Source: Bradyrhizobium sp. WSM1743
GTDB lineage: Bacteria > Pseudomonadota > Alphaproteobacteria > Rhizobiales > Xanthobacteraceae
Direction: 5' to 3'
DNA length: 64,000 bases
NCBI RefSeq assembly: GCF_000473065.1
Contig: NZ_AXAZ01000004.1
Span: forward strand, 124,001-188,000
Every line of letters starts with the position of its first letter. Position 1 is the stretch's first letter. The position numbers were made by a program, and so were the translations under genes. The notes under the pieces are model-generated. The model searched no databases. It worked only from the letters and a program-made list of their open reading frames with translations, and was not told the DNA's origin. This document shows, in pieces, positions 44,284-54,391 of the stretch.

Positions 44284-45225
44284 ATGCTCTCCTACATCCT
44301 CCGTCGTATCGTCGCGACCTTGCCGGTGATGGCAATCGTCGCGCTGTTCGTGTTCAGCCTGCTCTACATCGCGCCGGGTGATCCGGCCGTGGTGATTGCG
44401 GGCGACCAGGCGAGCCCGGAGGATGTGGAGCGCATCCGCCAGAGCCTCGGCCTCGACCGTCCGTTCCTGATCCAGTTCGGCAGCTGGGTCTGGCGTATAC
44501 TGCACGGCGATCTCGGCACCTCGATCTTCACCAACCTGCCGGTCTCGGCGATGATCGGGCAGCGTCTCGGACCGACGCTGTCGCTGATGATCGTCACGCT
44601 GCTGCTCACGATCGTGGTGGCGGTGCCGCTCGGCGTGGTGGCGGCCTGGAAGGCCGGCAGCCTGATCGACCGCGTCATCATGGGGTTTGCGGTGTTCGGC
44701 TTCTCGCTGCCCGTCTTCGTGGTCGGCTACATGCTCGCCTATATCTTCGCGCTCGAGCTGGAATGGCTGCCGGTGCAGGGCTACACGCCGCTCAGCTCAG
44801 GCTTCTGGCCGTGGCTCGAGAACCTGATCCTGCCGGCGGTTGCGCTCGGCTGCGTCTATATCGCGCTGGTGGCGCGTATCACGCGGGCAGCCATGCTCGA
44901 AGTGCTGCAGCAGGACTATATCCGCACCGCCAAGGCCAAGGGCCTCGGGCAGGGCGGCATCCTGTTCATTCACGCGCTGAAGAACGCGGCGGTACCGATC
45001 GTCACCGTGATCGGGATCGGCATCGCGCTGCTGATCGGCGGCGCGGTCGTGACAGAAAGCGTGTTCGCGATCCCCGGCCTCGGCCGCCTCACGATCGATG
45101 CGATCCTGCGCCGTGACTATCCGGTGATCCAGGGCATCGTGCTGCTGTTCAGCTTCGTCTACGTCCTCGTCAATCTGATGATCGACGTCGTCTATACGCT
45201 CGTTGACCCGAGGATCCGCTATTGA
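44284..45225 (+). CDS. ABC transporter permease 2 (DppB type)
   Basis: A 313-residue inner-membrane permease for importer 2. LSYILRRIVATLPVMAIVAL at the N-terminus, YIAPGDPAVVIAGDQA, and the EAA-like loop RTAKAKGLGQGGILFIHALK are typical of DppB. About six helices are visible. It starts 17 nt after binding protein 2 and its TGA shares bases with the TTG start of the next permease gene. Confidence 0.92.
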   Translation: MLSYILRRIVATLPVMAIVALFVFSLLYIAPGDPAVVIAGDQASPEDVERIRQSLGLDRPFLIQFGSWVWRILHGDLGTSIFTNLPVSAMIGQRLGPTLSLMIVTLLLTIVVAVPLGVVAAWKAGSLIDRVIMGFAVFGFSLPVFVVGYMLAYIFALELEWLPVQGYTPLSSGFWPWLENLILPAVALGCVYIALVARITRAAMLEVLQQDYIRTAKAKGLGQGGILFIHALKNAAVPIVTVIGIGIALLIGGAVVTESVFAIPGLGRLTIDAILRRDYPVIQGIVLLFSFVYVLVNLMIDVVYTLVDPRIRY

Positions 45226-46145
45226 CCGACACCACCGTCAATCCGCAATCGCTTCCAGCCGGCCTCGTCGTCGCGCCGCAACTGCCGGAGATCCTCCGGC
45301 CGGTCAAGATCCGGCGCGGCTTCGTCGGCCTCTTGCGCGGCCATCCGACGGTCGCCATCGGCGGCGCGCTGCTGCTGACGCTCGTTCTGATCGCGGTCTT
45401 TGCGCCTCACCTCGGCACGGTCGACCCGACGGCGCTCGCGCCCGCCAAGCGCACACGGGCGCCGTCGGCCGATTTCTGGTTCGGCACCGACGTGCTCGGC
45501 CGCGACGTCTATTCACGCGTGTTGTTTGGAGCACGGGTCTCGCTCACGGTCGGCCTGTCGGTCGCGATCTTCGCGTCGGCGGTTGGCCTCGCCATCGGCA
45601 TGGTCTCCGGCTTCATCCGCTGGGCCGACGGCATCCTGATGCGGTTCATGGACGGCTTGATGTCCATTCCGCCGATCCTGCTGGCGATCGCGCTGATGGC
45701 GCTGACGCGCGGCAGCGTCGGCAACGTGATCCTGGCCATCACCATCGCCGAAATCCCGCGCGTCTCGCGCCTCGTGCGCAGCGTCGTGCTGTCCTTGCGC
45801 GAGCAGCCCTATGTCGATGCGGCCGTGGCCTGCGGCACGCGCACGCCGATGATCATCCTCCGCCACATCCTGCCGAACACAGTGGCGCCGATGCTGGTGC
45901 AGGCGACCTATATCTGTGCCAGCGCCATGATCACGGAGGCGATCCTGTCCTTCATTGGCGCCGGCACGCCGCCGACCATTCCGTCCTGGGGCAACATCAT
46001 GGCTGAGGGCCGCGCGCTGTGGCAGGTCAAGCCCTACATCGTGTTCTTCCCGGCGGCGTTCCTGTCCGTCACCGTGCTCGCCGTGAACCTCCTCGGCGAC
46101 GGCCTTCGCGATGCGCTCGACCCGCGCATGGCCAAGAGCCTCTGA
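45222..46145 (+). CDS. ABC transporter permease 2 (DppC type)
   Basis: A 307-residue permease paired with the preceding DppB-type protein. [20 protein letters not shown] is the conserved DppC motif, and [20 protein letters not shown] and ILSFIGAG lie in the last helices. It starts at TTG 45222, in a TTGA overlap with the upstream stop; no ATG or GTG is available in frame before the conserved region without losing the N-terminal arm. The ATPase gene follows 19 nt later. Confidence 0.9.
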   Translation: MTDTTVNPQSLPAGLVVAPQLPEILRPVKIRRGFVGLLRGHPTVAIGGALLLTLVLIAVFAPHLGTVDPTALAPAKRTRAPSADFWFGTDVLGRDVYSRVLFGARVSLTVGLSVAIFASAVGLAIGMVSGFIRWADGILMRFMDGLMSIPPILLAIALMALTRGSVGNVILAITIAEIPRVSRLVRSVVLSLREQPYVDAAVACGTRTPMIILRHILPNTVAPMLVQATYICASAMITEAILSFIGAGTPPTIPSWGNIMAEGRALWQVKPYIVFFPAAFLSVTVLAVNLLGDGLRDALDPRMAKSL

Positions 46146-46164
46146 TGGATCGAGGCTGACCACG

Positions 46165-47150
<986 letters not shown>

Positions 47151-47154
<4 letters not shown>

Positions 47155-48128
47155 GCCCTCCGCTGCTCCAGGTCAACGACCTCAAGAAGCATTTTCCGGT
47201 CAAGACCGGCCTGTTCGGCCGCAAGTCCGAATTCGTCTATGCGGTGGACGGCGTCTCCTTCGAGATCGCGCGCGGCGAGACGCTGTCGCTGGTCGGCGAG
47301 TCCGGTTGCGGCAAGTCGACGGTCGGCCGCGCCATTTTGCGGTTGTTCGAGATCACCTCGGGCCAGGTCATCCTGGATGGTCAGCGCATCGACGACGCAC
47401 ATCCGAGCACGATGCGGCAGATGCGCCGCCGCGTGCAGGTGGTGTTCCAGGATCCGTTCTCGAGCCTCAATCCGCGCATGCGCGTGCGCGACATTCTCGC
47501 CGAGCCGATCCGCAATTTCGGCCTCGCCAAATCCGCCGAGGATCTCGAGGTCCGCGTCACCGCGCTGATGGATACCGTGCGCCTGCCGCGCGAGGCGCTG
47601 AACCGTCGGCCGCACGAATTCTCGGGCGGCCAGCGTCAGCGCATCGGCATCGCGCGCGCGCTCGCGGCCGAGCCCGAACTGATCGTCTGCGACGAGGCAG
47701 TGTCCGCGCTCGACGTCTCAGTCAAGGCGCAGATCGTCAACCTGCTTCAGGACCTCCAGCGCGAGTTCGGCCTGGCGCTGTTGTTCATCAGCCACGATCT
47801 CGCCATTGTCGAGCACATGACGCATCGGGTCGCAGTGATGTATCTCGGCAAGATCGTGGAAGTGGCACCGCGCCGCGAGATCTTTGCCGCGCCAAGGCAT
47901 CCCTACACCAAGGCGCTGCTCTCTGCTGTGCCGCTGCCAGAGCCCGGAGCACAGCGCAATCCCATCATTCTTAGGGGTGACGTGCCGAGCCCGATCAACC
48001 CGCCGAAGGGATGCCGCTTCCACACCCGCTGCCCGTTCGTCTTCGACCGCTGCCGGACCGAGGAGCCGGCGCTGCGCTCGACGGGAGCCGAGCAGTGGGT
48101 AGCCTGTCATCTCGAAGAGCCGCCGTAG
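47151..48128 (+). CDS. ABC transporter ATP-binding protein 2 (DppF type)
   Basis: A 325-residue second ATPase of importer 2. Walker [10 protein letters not shown]-loop [14 protein letters not shown], signature FSGGQRQR (Phe replacing the usual Leu) and the Walker B region LIVCDEAV are present; the last carries Ala where DEPT is usual, as in many DppF proteins. A C-terminal extension with CRFHTRCPF and CHLEE Cys residues follows. It is convergent with the minus-strand catabolic operon: 4 nt separate its stop from the end of the YciI gene. Confidence 0.92.
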
Positions 48129-48132
48129 GAGC

Positions 48133-48420
48133 TCAACCCTGCCGGCGCATGAAGCCCGTGATCGTGACCTTTTCCCAGATGCCGGCCGCGGCAAAGGGAT
48201 CGGCGCGGTTGAAGGCTTCGACCTCGGCGCGGCCCGGTGCCTCGATCAGGAACAGGCTGCCGATCATCGTCTCGCCGTCGTCGGAGACCAGCGGTCCCGA
48301 CATGACGATCTTGACGCCGAAGCGCGAGGTATCGCTCAGGAAAGCCTTGTGGGCGTCATAATTGGCAAGCCGGGTCGGCAGCGCGCCGGTGCGGTCGACG
48401 GCGTGAATGGCAAACAGCAT
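48133..48420 (-). CDS. YciI family protein
   Basis: A 95-residue protein of the YciI family, a dimeric alpha+beta barrel fold shared with muconolactone isomerases and Dabb proteins. The FAIHAVDRTGALPTRLANYDAH opening (split here into FAIHAVDRTGA and RLANYDAH) and the central GSLFLIEAPGRAEVEAF with the DPFAAAGIW block are family-typical; a conserved His/Asp pair (YDAHK, ADPF) is proposed to be catalytic in some members. It is the last gene of the minus-strand catabolic operon, 71 nt after the binding-protein gene with a strong hairpin in between. A role as a lactone or ring-product hydrolase or isomerase is inference. Confidence 0.85.
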   Translation of the reverse strand: MLFAIHAVDRTGALPTRLANYDAHKAFLSDTSRFGVKIVMSGPLVSDDGETMIGSLFLIEAPGRAEVEAFNRADPFAAAGIWEKVTITGFMRRQG

Positions 48421-48449
48421 GATGTTTCCGTTTCTTGCTTCAGTTCTTG

Positions 48450-48473
48450 GGACGGCCGCAGGAGCGGCCGTCC
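48450..48473 (-). terminator. Perfect 10-bp hairpin between binding-protein and YciI genes
   Basis: GGACGGCCGC (48450-48459), a 4-nt loop and GCGGCCGTCC (48464-48473) form an uninterrupted stem 18 nt after the binding-protein stop. No U-tract follows on the minus strand, so it may be a processing or stabilising element that raises binding-protein mRNA relative to downstream genes, or a weak terminator. Confidence 0.45.
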
Positions 48474-48491
48474 GGACTCGTGGTGCTCGGC

Positions 48492-49466
48492 TTATTTCGC
48501 GCCGAGCTTGCCGGCCTCCTCGAAGGTCGGGCAGGTCCGCTGCTCCAGCGGCACGTCGAACGGCCCGTAATTGTCCTTGGTGATGACGGTCGGCTTCAGC
48601 ACGATCTCGTTGATGACTGGCTGATTGCGCAAGGAGCGGATCGCCATCATGGTGCCGAGGCAGCCTTGCGCGAATCCGTTGTAGTCGCCACTCGCCAGCA
48701 GCTTGCCGGACTTGATCGCGTCGATCGCCTCCTTGGTGCCGTTGATGCCGATCACCTGCGCCTTCCGGTTGGCGCCGTCGAGCGCCTCGATTGCCCCGAC
48801 CGCCATGGCGTCGTTGGCGGCGAGCACACCGTCGATCTGCGAATTCGACTGCATCAGATTCTCCATCACCTGGAGCGCCTGGAGTCGCTGGTAGTTGCCG
48901 GGCTGCGAAGCCAGGAGCTTGGCACCCGGGCTTTCCTTGAGCGCGTCGTTGAAGCCGCGGACGCGGTCGACATTGGTCAGCGAGCCCTTGACGCCTTCGA
49001 TGATGACGATGTTGCCCTTGCCGCCGAGCGTCTTGAGCAGGAAACGCGCCGTCTCCAAGCCAAGGCTGTAATCATCGGCGCCGACGAAGGACAGGAACTT
49101 GCCGCCAGCAGAACGGTCGGTGATGTTGACGACGGGGATTTTGGCCTCGTTGATCTTCTCGACGCCCGGCACCATCGCCTTGTAGTCGACCGGCGTGAAC
49201 ACGATCGCGCTCGGCTTCTTCACCACGACGTCCTCGATCTGGCTGAGCTGCTCGGGGATGCTGTCGGGCTTGGTCGGGATGTATTGCAGCGTCTTCGCGT
49301 TCAGCGTCTTCGCCATGTTGTCGGCGCCGACCCGCACCGTCTGGAAGAACGGGTTGGTCTGGTTCTTGGTGAAGACAGCGATGGTCTCGCCGTCAGCACG
49401 CGCTCCAGTGCTGAACGCGGCCGCGATCAGCAGCGGCAGCGCCAGATAGCCCAGTTTACGTTTCAT
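48492..49466 (-). CDS. Sugar-type ABC importer substrate-binding protein (RbsB-like)
   Basis: A 324-residue periplasmic binding protein of the Peripla_BP_4 family. The signal peptide MKRKLGYLALPLLIAAAFS ends near GARAD (residue 27). VFTKNQTNPFFQTVR is the first ligand-site strand, and VLAANDAMAVGAIEALDG and GDYNGFAQG are conserved later. ATG at the complement of 49464-49466 was chosen because it opens the signal peptide directly; a longer frame starts at 49484. It follows the permease gene by 42 nt. RbsB-type proteins in aromatic or heterocycle operons bind non-sugar ligands in some cases, so the ligand is open. Confidence 0.9.
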   Translation of the reverse strand: MKRKLGYLALPLLIAAAFSTGARADGETIAVFTKNQTNPFFQTVRVGADNMAKTLNAKTLQYIPTKPDSIPEQLSQIEDVVVKKPSAIVFTPVDYKAMVPGVEKINEAKIPVVNITDRSAGGKFLSFVGADDYSLGLETARFLLKTLGGKGNIVIIEGVKGSLTNVDRVRGFNDALKESPGAKLLASQPGNYQRLQALQVMENLMQSNSQIDGVLAANDAMAVGAIEALDGANRKAQVIGINGTKEAIDAIKSGKLLASGDYNGFAQGCLGTMMAIRSLRNQPVINEIVLKPTVITKDNYGPFDVPLEQRTCPTFEEAGKLGAK

Positions 49467-49508
49467 GTTGCCTCCATCCCTCATTTTGCTTGTTGGAACT
49501 CTAGGAAC

Positions 49509-50486
49509 TCATTGCGCACGGCGGCGGGTCTTCATGTCGAGCCAGACCGCGAGAATGACGATGACGCCGGTGACGAGCGGCTGCCAATTGGCGCTGACCG
49601 ACAAGAGGTTCATGCCGTTCAGCACCAAGGTCAGGATCAGCGCGCCGATGAAGGTGCCGAACACGGTGCCGACGCCGCCGAACAGCGAGGTGCCGCCGAT
49701 CAGCACGGCCGCGATCGCCGGCAAGGTCAGGCTCTCGCCGATATCGGCCTCGGCTGAATTGAGCCGCGACAGGAAGATGATCGAGGCGAGCCCGGCCATG
49801 GTGCCTGATACCGCGTAGACCAGCAGCAGTCGACGCGCGACGGGAATGCCTGACAGCCGAGCTGCGACCGGATTGGCACCGATCGCGTAGATCTCCTGAC
49901 CCCAGATCGTCCGCTGCGCGAACATCGTCCCGATCCCGAGGAACACCAGCAGCAGATAGACCGGGATGGGCAGGCCGAACAAATAGCCGCTGCCGATCTG
50001 GCGGAAGCCGGCGGGAAAGCCGTGCAGGGTCTCACCCGCCATGTACCAATAGGTGAGGCCGTTCAGCACCCACAGCATGCCGTAGGTGGCGATGAAGGAG
50101 GGGATGCGGAGCGCGGTGACCATGATGCCGTTGAGCAGGCCAACGATGCCGCCGCAGGCAAGCCCGGTGAGGATGCCGAGCGCCGGCGAGCCGGTCTTGT
50201 GGATCACGGTGCCGGCGATGCAGGCGGACAGCGCGACATTGGCGCCGACCGAGAGGTCGAGGCCGGCGGTCAGCACCACGAGCGTGAGGCCGGAGGCGAT
50301 GAAGAAGGTCAGGCTCGCCTGCCGGAGCACGTTGAGGATGTTGCCGAGGCTCAGGAAGGAATCGCTGAGCACGGCGAGCACCGCGCAGATCAGCAGCGCC
50401 GCGAGCAGGCGATAGAACAGCTGGACCGCGTCCTGCGAGAGGAAGGAGCGGGGCGGCGCGATGGCGCCCTTGGTGATGTCGGTCAT
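49509..50486 (-). CDS. Sugar-type ABC importer permease (RbsC-like), second copy
   Basis: A 325-residue inner-membrane permease of the BPD_transp_2 family. TLVVLTAGLDLSVGANVALS is the hallmark of RbsC-type proteins, and IGGTSLFGGVGTVFGTFIGA is the conserved cytoplasmic loop and helix. Around eight to ten hydrophobic segments are visible. It is encoded 4 nt into the end of the other permease gene and probably forms a heterodimer with it. Confidence 0.92.
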   Translation of the reverse strand: MTDITKGAIAPPRSFLSQDAVQLFYRLLAALLICAVLAVLSDSFLSLGNILNVLRQASLTFFIASGLTLVVLTAGLDLSVGANVALSACIAGTVIHKTGSPALGILTGLACGGIVGLLNGIMVTALRIPSFIATYGMLWVLNGLTYWYMAGETLHGFPAGFRQIGSGYLFGLPIPVYLLLVFLGIGTMFAQRTIWGQEIYAIGANPVAARLSGIPVARRLLLVYAVSGTMAGLASIIFLSRLNSAEADIGESLTLPAIAAVLIGGTSLFGGVGTVFGTFIGALILTLVLNGMNLLSVSANWQPLVTGVIVILAVWLDMKTRRRAQ

Positions 50487-51433
50487 GCGCGGCTCCTGAG
50501 GCCGTCGAGGAACAGGGCGACGATGACGAGCACGCCGGCGCTTGCGACCTGCACCGAGGACGGCAGCGAGATCAGGTTCAGCCCGTTGCGCAACACGCCG
50601 ACGGAGAGGACCCCGAGCAGCGTGCCGAGCAGCCAGCCATTGCCGCGCTCGAACGAAGTGCCGCCGACTGCGACAGCCGCGATGGCATCGAATTCGAGGC
50701 CAAGGCCAGCGGTCGGGTGCCCGGAATTCATCCGCGCGGTCATCAACAGGCCAGCGATGCCGGCCATGGCGCCGCCGATGGCGTAGACGGCGATCAAGAG
50801 CCGGTTCGGCGACAGGCCAGCATAGCGCAAGGCTTCGCGGTTGCCGCCGAGTGCAAAAATATAGGTGCCGAAGCGGGTGTAATAGAGCAGGCCGTGAAAG
50901 GCCGCGTAGGTGACCAGCGCCATCACGATCGGAACGGGAATGCCGAGCAGCGTCGCCGAATAGATGTCGCGCACGCTGTGGGGAATGCCCACCACGCTCT
51001 GGCCGTCGCTGACGATCAGCGACAGGCCCTGCGCCATGCCGAGCGTGCCGAGGGTCGCGACGAAGGGCGGAATGCCCAGGATCGCGACCAGCCAGCCATT
51101 GGCGACGCCGAAGGCCGCGCCGACCAGCAGGCCGGCCCCCAGGCCCAGCAACATCGATTTCGTGGCGAGCGAGACGATGGCGACGCAGAGCGAGGTCAGC
51201 GTCAGCACCGCGCCCATCGACAGGTCCAGCCCCTCGGTCATGATGATCAAGGTCATCGGCAGCGCGAGCATGGTCAGGATGGTCGACTGCACCAGCACGT
51301 TGGAGAGATTGGCGACCGACAGGAAGCCGGGTGCGATCGCGCTGAACAGCGCGATCAGCAGCACCAGCACCATGGCAACGCCGGGAATGCGTTGCAGCGG
51401 ATTGGGCTCCGAGACGACCGCGGCCTCACGCAT
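50483..51433 (-). CDS. Sugar-type ABC importer permease (RbsC-like), first copy
   Basis: A 316-residue inner-membrane permease of the RbsC/BPD_transp_2 family. TLIIMTEGLDLSMGAVLTLT and VAVGGTSFERGNGWLLGTLL are the conserved motifs. Its start overlaps the ATPase stop by 8 nt and its end overlaps the second permease gene by 4 nt. Two non-identical permeases in one operon suggest a heterodimeric channel rather than the homodimer of classical RbsC. Confidence 0.92.
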   Translation of the reverse strand: MREAAVVSEPNPLQRIPGVAMVLVLLIALFSAIAPGFLSVANLSNVLVQSTILTMLALPMTLIIMTEGLDLSMGAVLTLTSLCVAIVSLATKSMLLGLGAGLLVGAAFGVANGWLVAILGIPPFVATLGTLGMAQGLSLIVSDGQSVVGIPHSVRDIYSATLLGIPVPIVMALVTYAAFHGLLYYTRFGTYIFALGGNREALRYAGLSPNRLLIAVYAIGGAMAGIAGLLMTARMNSGHPTAGLGLEFDAIAAVAVGGTSFERGNGWLLGTLLGVLSVGVLRNGLNLISLPSSVQVASAGVLVIVALFLDGLRSRA

Positions 51434-52949
51434 GATGCATCCCCAGTCGCACGATGTTCTCCTCCGTCAATTCGCTGCGTGTCAGATGTCCGGCGATGCG
51501 CCCCTCGCACATCACATAGGCGCGATCGCAGACATGGCAGATCTCGACCTGCTCGGACGAGATCATCAGGGCCGCCGCGCCTTCGGCGACGAGGCGGTCG
51601 ATCAGCGCAAAGATCTCCGACTTGGCGCCGATATCGATGCCTCGGGTTGGCTCGTCGAAGATGAAGAGTTTTGAGCCGGCCGCCAGCCATTTGCCGATCA
51701 CGACCTTCTGCTGGTTGCCGCCCGAGAGCAGGCCGACGGTCTGGCGTGCGCTTGGCGTTGCGATGCGGAGCTGCCGGATCAGTCCGTCGGATGTACGCTG
51801 CGCACTGCGTTTGTCGAACAGGCCGCTCGGGAACAGCTTCCGCAGCGCCGACACCACCAGATTGTCGCTCACCGAACGCAGCAGCGCGAGCCCTTCACTC
51901 TTGCGGCTCTCAGGGATCAGCGCGATGCCGCGGCGGGCCGCAAGGTCGGGCTCGCCGGAAATGCTCTTGCCGTCGAAGATGATCTCGCCCGATGTCACGG
52001 GATCGGCGCCGAAGATGGCACGCGCAACCTCGCTCCGGCCAGAGCCGACCAGGCCACAGAGCCCGACGATCTCACCCCGGCGCACCTCGATGTTGATATC
52101 GGAGATGCCGGTCGATGCGCTCAGGCCCTTGACCTCGAGCAGCACTTCGCCCGGCTTGTCGGCAAAGTTGCGCGGATAGGTCATGTCGACGTTGCGGCCG
52201 ACCATCATGCGGACGAGCTGGTCCGGCGTGACGTCGGCAGGCCGGACACCGTCGATGCGGCGGCCGTCGCGCAGCACAGTGATGCGATCGCCGAGCGCAA
52301 ACACCTCGGCCATGCGGTGGGAGATGTAGACGATCGAAACGCCATCGGCCTTCAGCCGCGCGATCAGCGCGAACAGCAGCTCGGTCTCGCGGTCCGACAG
52401 CGCCGCGGTCGGCTCGTCCATCACGAGGATGCGGGCATTCTGGCTGATCGCCTTTGCGATCTCCACCATTTGCTGCTGTGCCACACCGAGCTTGTCGACG
52501 GTGGTGGAGGGATCGATGTCGAAGCCGATGGTGTCGAGCACGCGCTTGGCGTCGGCCAGAATTTTGCGGCGGTCGATGGTGCCGGGGATGCGGCCCTTCG
52601 GCTCGCGTCCCAGGAATATGTTCTGGGCGATATCGAGATAGGGGACCAGCGAGAATTCCTGGAAGATCACGGCAATGCCGAGCTTCTGCGCATCCGCGGT
52701 CGAGGAGATCGCGACCTTCTCGCCCTTGTGGTAGAACTCGCCGGCGTCCGCGCGGTAGGCGCCGCACAGCACCTTCATCAGGCTCGACTTGCCGGCACCG
52801 TTCTCGCCCAGCAGCATGTGGACCTCGCCGGGGTAGACGGCGAAGGACACGTCGTCCAGCGCTTTGACGCCTGGAAATTCCTTGCTGATGCCGCGCAGCT
52901 CCAGCAGCGGGGTGGGCGAGGTGACCTCGATCGGAAGCGCGTCGCTCAT
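51426..52949 (-). CDS. Sugar-type ABC importer ATPase (RbsA-like, two domains)
   Basis: A 507-residue cytoplasmic ATPase with tandem nucleotide-binding domains. The first has Walker A GENGAGKS (about residue 48) and Walker B ILVMDEPTAALS; the second is RbsA-like, with a degenerate P-loop region (GLVGSGRSEV) and [15 protein letters not shown] plus LFIFDEPTRGIDIG. This asymmetry is normal for the family. It overlaps the FAD-oxidase gene upstream by ATGA, which ties the importer to the catabolic enzymes. Confidence 0.93.
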   Translation of the reverse strand: MSDALPIEVTSPTPLLELRGISKEFPGVKALDDVSFAVYPGEVHMLLGENGAGKSSLMKVLCGAYRADAGEFYHKGEKVAISSTADAQKLGIAVIFQEFSLVPYLDIAQNIFLGREPKGRIPGTIDRRKILADAKRVLDTIGFDIDPSTTVDKLGVAQQQMVEIAKAISQNARILVMDEPTAALSDRETELLFALIARLKADGVSIVYISHRMAEVFALGDRITVLRDGRRIDGVRPADVTPDQLVRMMVGRNVDMTYPRNFADKPGEVLLEVKGLSASTGISDINIEVRRGEIVGLCGLVGSGRSEVARAIFGADPVTSGEIIFDGKSISGEPDLAARRGIALIPESRKSEGLALLRSVSDNLVVSALRKLFPSGLFDKRSAQRTSDGLIRQLRIATPSARQTVGLLSGGNQQKVVIGKWLAAGSKLFIFDEPTRGIDIGAKSEIFALIDRLVAEGAAALMISSEQVEICHVCDRAYVMCEGRIAGHLTRSELTEENIVRLGMHHA

Positions 52950-54340
52950 ATCTTGGCTCCGCTCGCAAAGATCTTTCCAGGGTTCATCAGTCCGATCGGG
53001 TCAAGCGCGGTCTTGATCTGCCGCATCACGTCGACGGCCTCGCCGAGCTCATCGGAGAGATAATCGATCTTGCCGAGCCCGATGCCGTGCTCGCCAGTGC
53101 AGGTGCCGTCCATGGCGATGGCGCGGGCGACCATGCGGGCCTGCAGCGCCTTGGCGGCTTCGGCCTCCTCGGGCTTGGCCGGGTCGATCAGGATCAGCAT
53201 GTGGAAATTGCCGTCGCCGACATGGCCGACGATCGGCGCGGTAAAGCCGTGCTCGTCAGCGTCGCGCCGCGTCTCGGTCAGGCATTCCGCCAGCCGCGAG
53301 ATCGGGACGCAGACATCGGTGATCACGGCGCGTGCGCCCGGCCGCAGGCCGAGGCCGGCATAGAGCGTGTTGTCGCGGGCGTGCCAGAGCCGGCTGCGGT
53401 CTTCCTGCGCCTTCGCCCAGGCAAAGCCGTGACCGCCATGGTCGGCGGCGATCGCCTGCGCAGCCTCGGCCTGTTCGGCGACGGAGGTTTCGGAGCCGTG
53501 GAATTCGAAGAACAGAGTGGGGGCCTCGCGATAGCCGAGCTTTGCGTAAGCGTTGATGCCGCGCATCATGACGTCGTCGAGCAGCTCGATGCGGGCGACG
53601 GGGATTGCGGACTGGATCACAGAGATCGCAGTGTCGACGGCGTCGTGCAGGGTGTCGAAGCTGCAGACCGCGGCCGAAATGGCCTGCGGCACGGGGTGGA
53701 CCTTCAGCGTGATCTCGGTGATGACGCCGAGCGTCCCCTCCGCGCCGACGAACATGCGTGTCACGTCGTAGCCGGCCGCCGATTTCCGCGCCCGCCGGGC
53801 GGTGCGGATCACGCGGCCGTCGGCCAGCACCACCTCCAGCGCCATGACATTGTCCTTCATGGTGCCGTAGCGCACCGCCATGGTGCCGGAGGCACGGGTG
53901 GACGTCATGCCCCCGATCGAGGCGTCGGCGCCGGGATCGATCGGGAAGAACAGGCCGGTGTTGCGCAGTTCGGCATTGAGCTGCTTGCGCGTGATGCCGG
54001 GCTGCACCACCACATCCATGTCGCTGTCGTGCACCGCAAGCACCTTGTTCATGCGCACGAAGTCGAAGCAGACGCCGCCGGCGACCGCAGCCGCATTGCC
54101 TTCGAGCGAGGTGCCGGCGCCGAACGGCACGATCGGCATGCCTGCGCCAGCGCAGAGCTTGACGATCTCGGCCACCTCCTGCGTCGTCTCGGGAAAGACG
54201 ACGATGTCTGGCGGCAGGTTGCGATAATGCGACTCGCTCTGCCCGTGTTGATCGAGCACGCCGCGCGCGACGCTCGCGCGCGGGCCGATCATGCCGGTAA
54301 GGCGCTCGGCCAATATGCTCGTGCTGACCCGCGGTCCCAT
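52946..54340 (-). CDS. FAD-binding oxidase, GlcD/D-lactate dehydrogenase type
   Basis: A 464-residue flavoprotein of the FAD_binding_4/FAD-oxidase_C family, which oxidises 2-hydroxy acids (glycolate, D-lactate and others) and passes electrons to a quinone or cytochrome. PFGAGTSLEGNAAAVAGGVC is the FAD pyrophosphate loop; GHVGDGNFHMLI and CTGEHGIGLGK are the C-terminal catalytic blocks. No cysteine-rich Fe-S partner is encoded here. In this operon it might oxidise a 2-hydroxyacid or a reduced catabolite downstream of ring cleavage; the substrate is unknown. It starts at the complement of 54338-54340, 51 nt after the dioxygenase gene. Confidence 0.88.
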   Translation of the reverse strand: MGPRVSTSILAERLTGMIGPRASVARGVLDQHGQSESHYRNLPPDIVVFPETTQEVAEIVKLCAGAGMPIVPFGAGTSLEGNAAAVAGGVCFDFVRMNKVLAVHDSDMDVVVQPGITRKQLNAELRNTGLFFPIDPGADASIGGMTSTRASGTMAVRYGTMKDNVMALEVVLADGRVIRTARRARKSAAGYDVTRMFVGAEGTLGVITEITLKVHPVPQAISAAVCSFDTLHDAVDTAISVIQSAIPVARIELLDDVMMRGINAYAKLGYREAPTLFFEFHGSETSVAEQAEAAQAIAADHGGHGFAWAKAQEDRSRLWHARDNTLYAGLGLRPGARAVITDVCVPISRLAECLTETRRDADEHGFTAPIVGHVGDGNFHMLILIDPAKPEEAEAAKALQARMVARAIAMDGTCTGEHGIGLGKIDYLSDELGEAVDVMRQIKTALDPIGLMNPGKIFASGAKI

Positions 54341-54391
54341 CCTCAGCTCCCGTCTGCTCCCTATCGGACTCTTGTTGGTCCGTCGTCCAGC

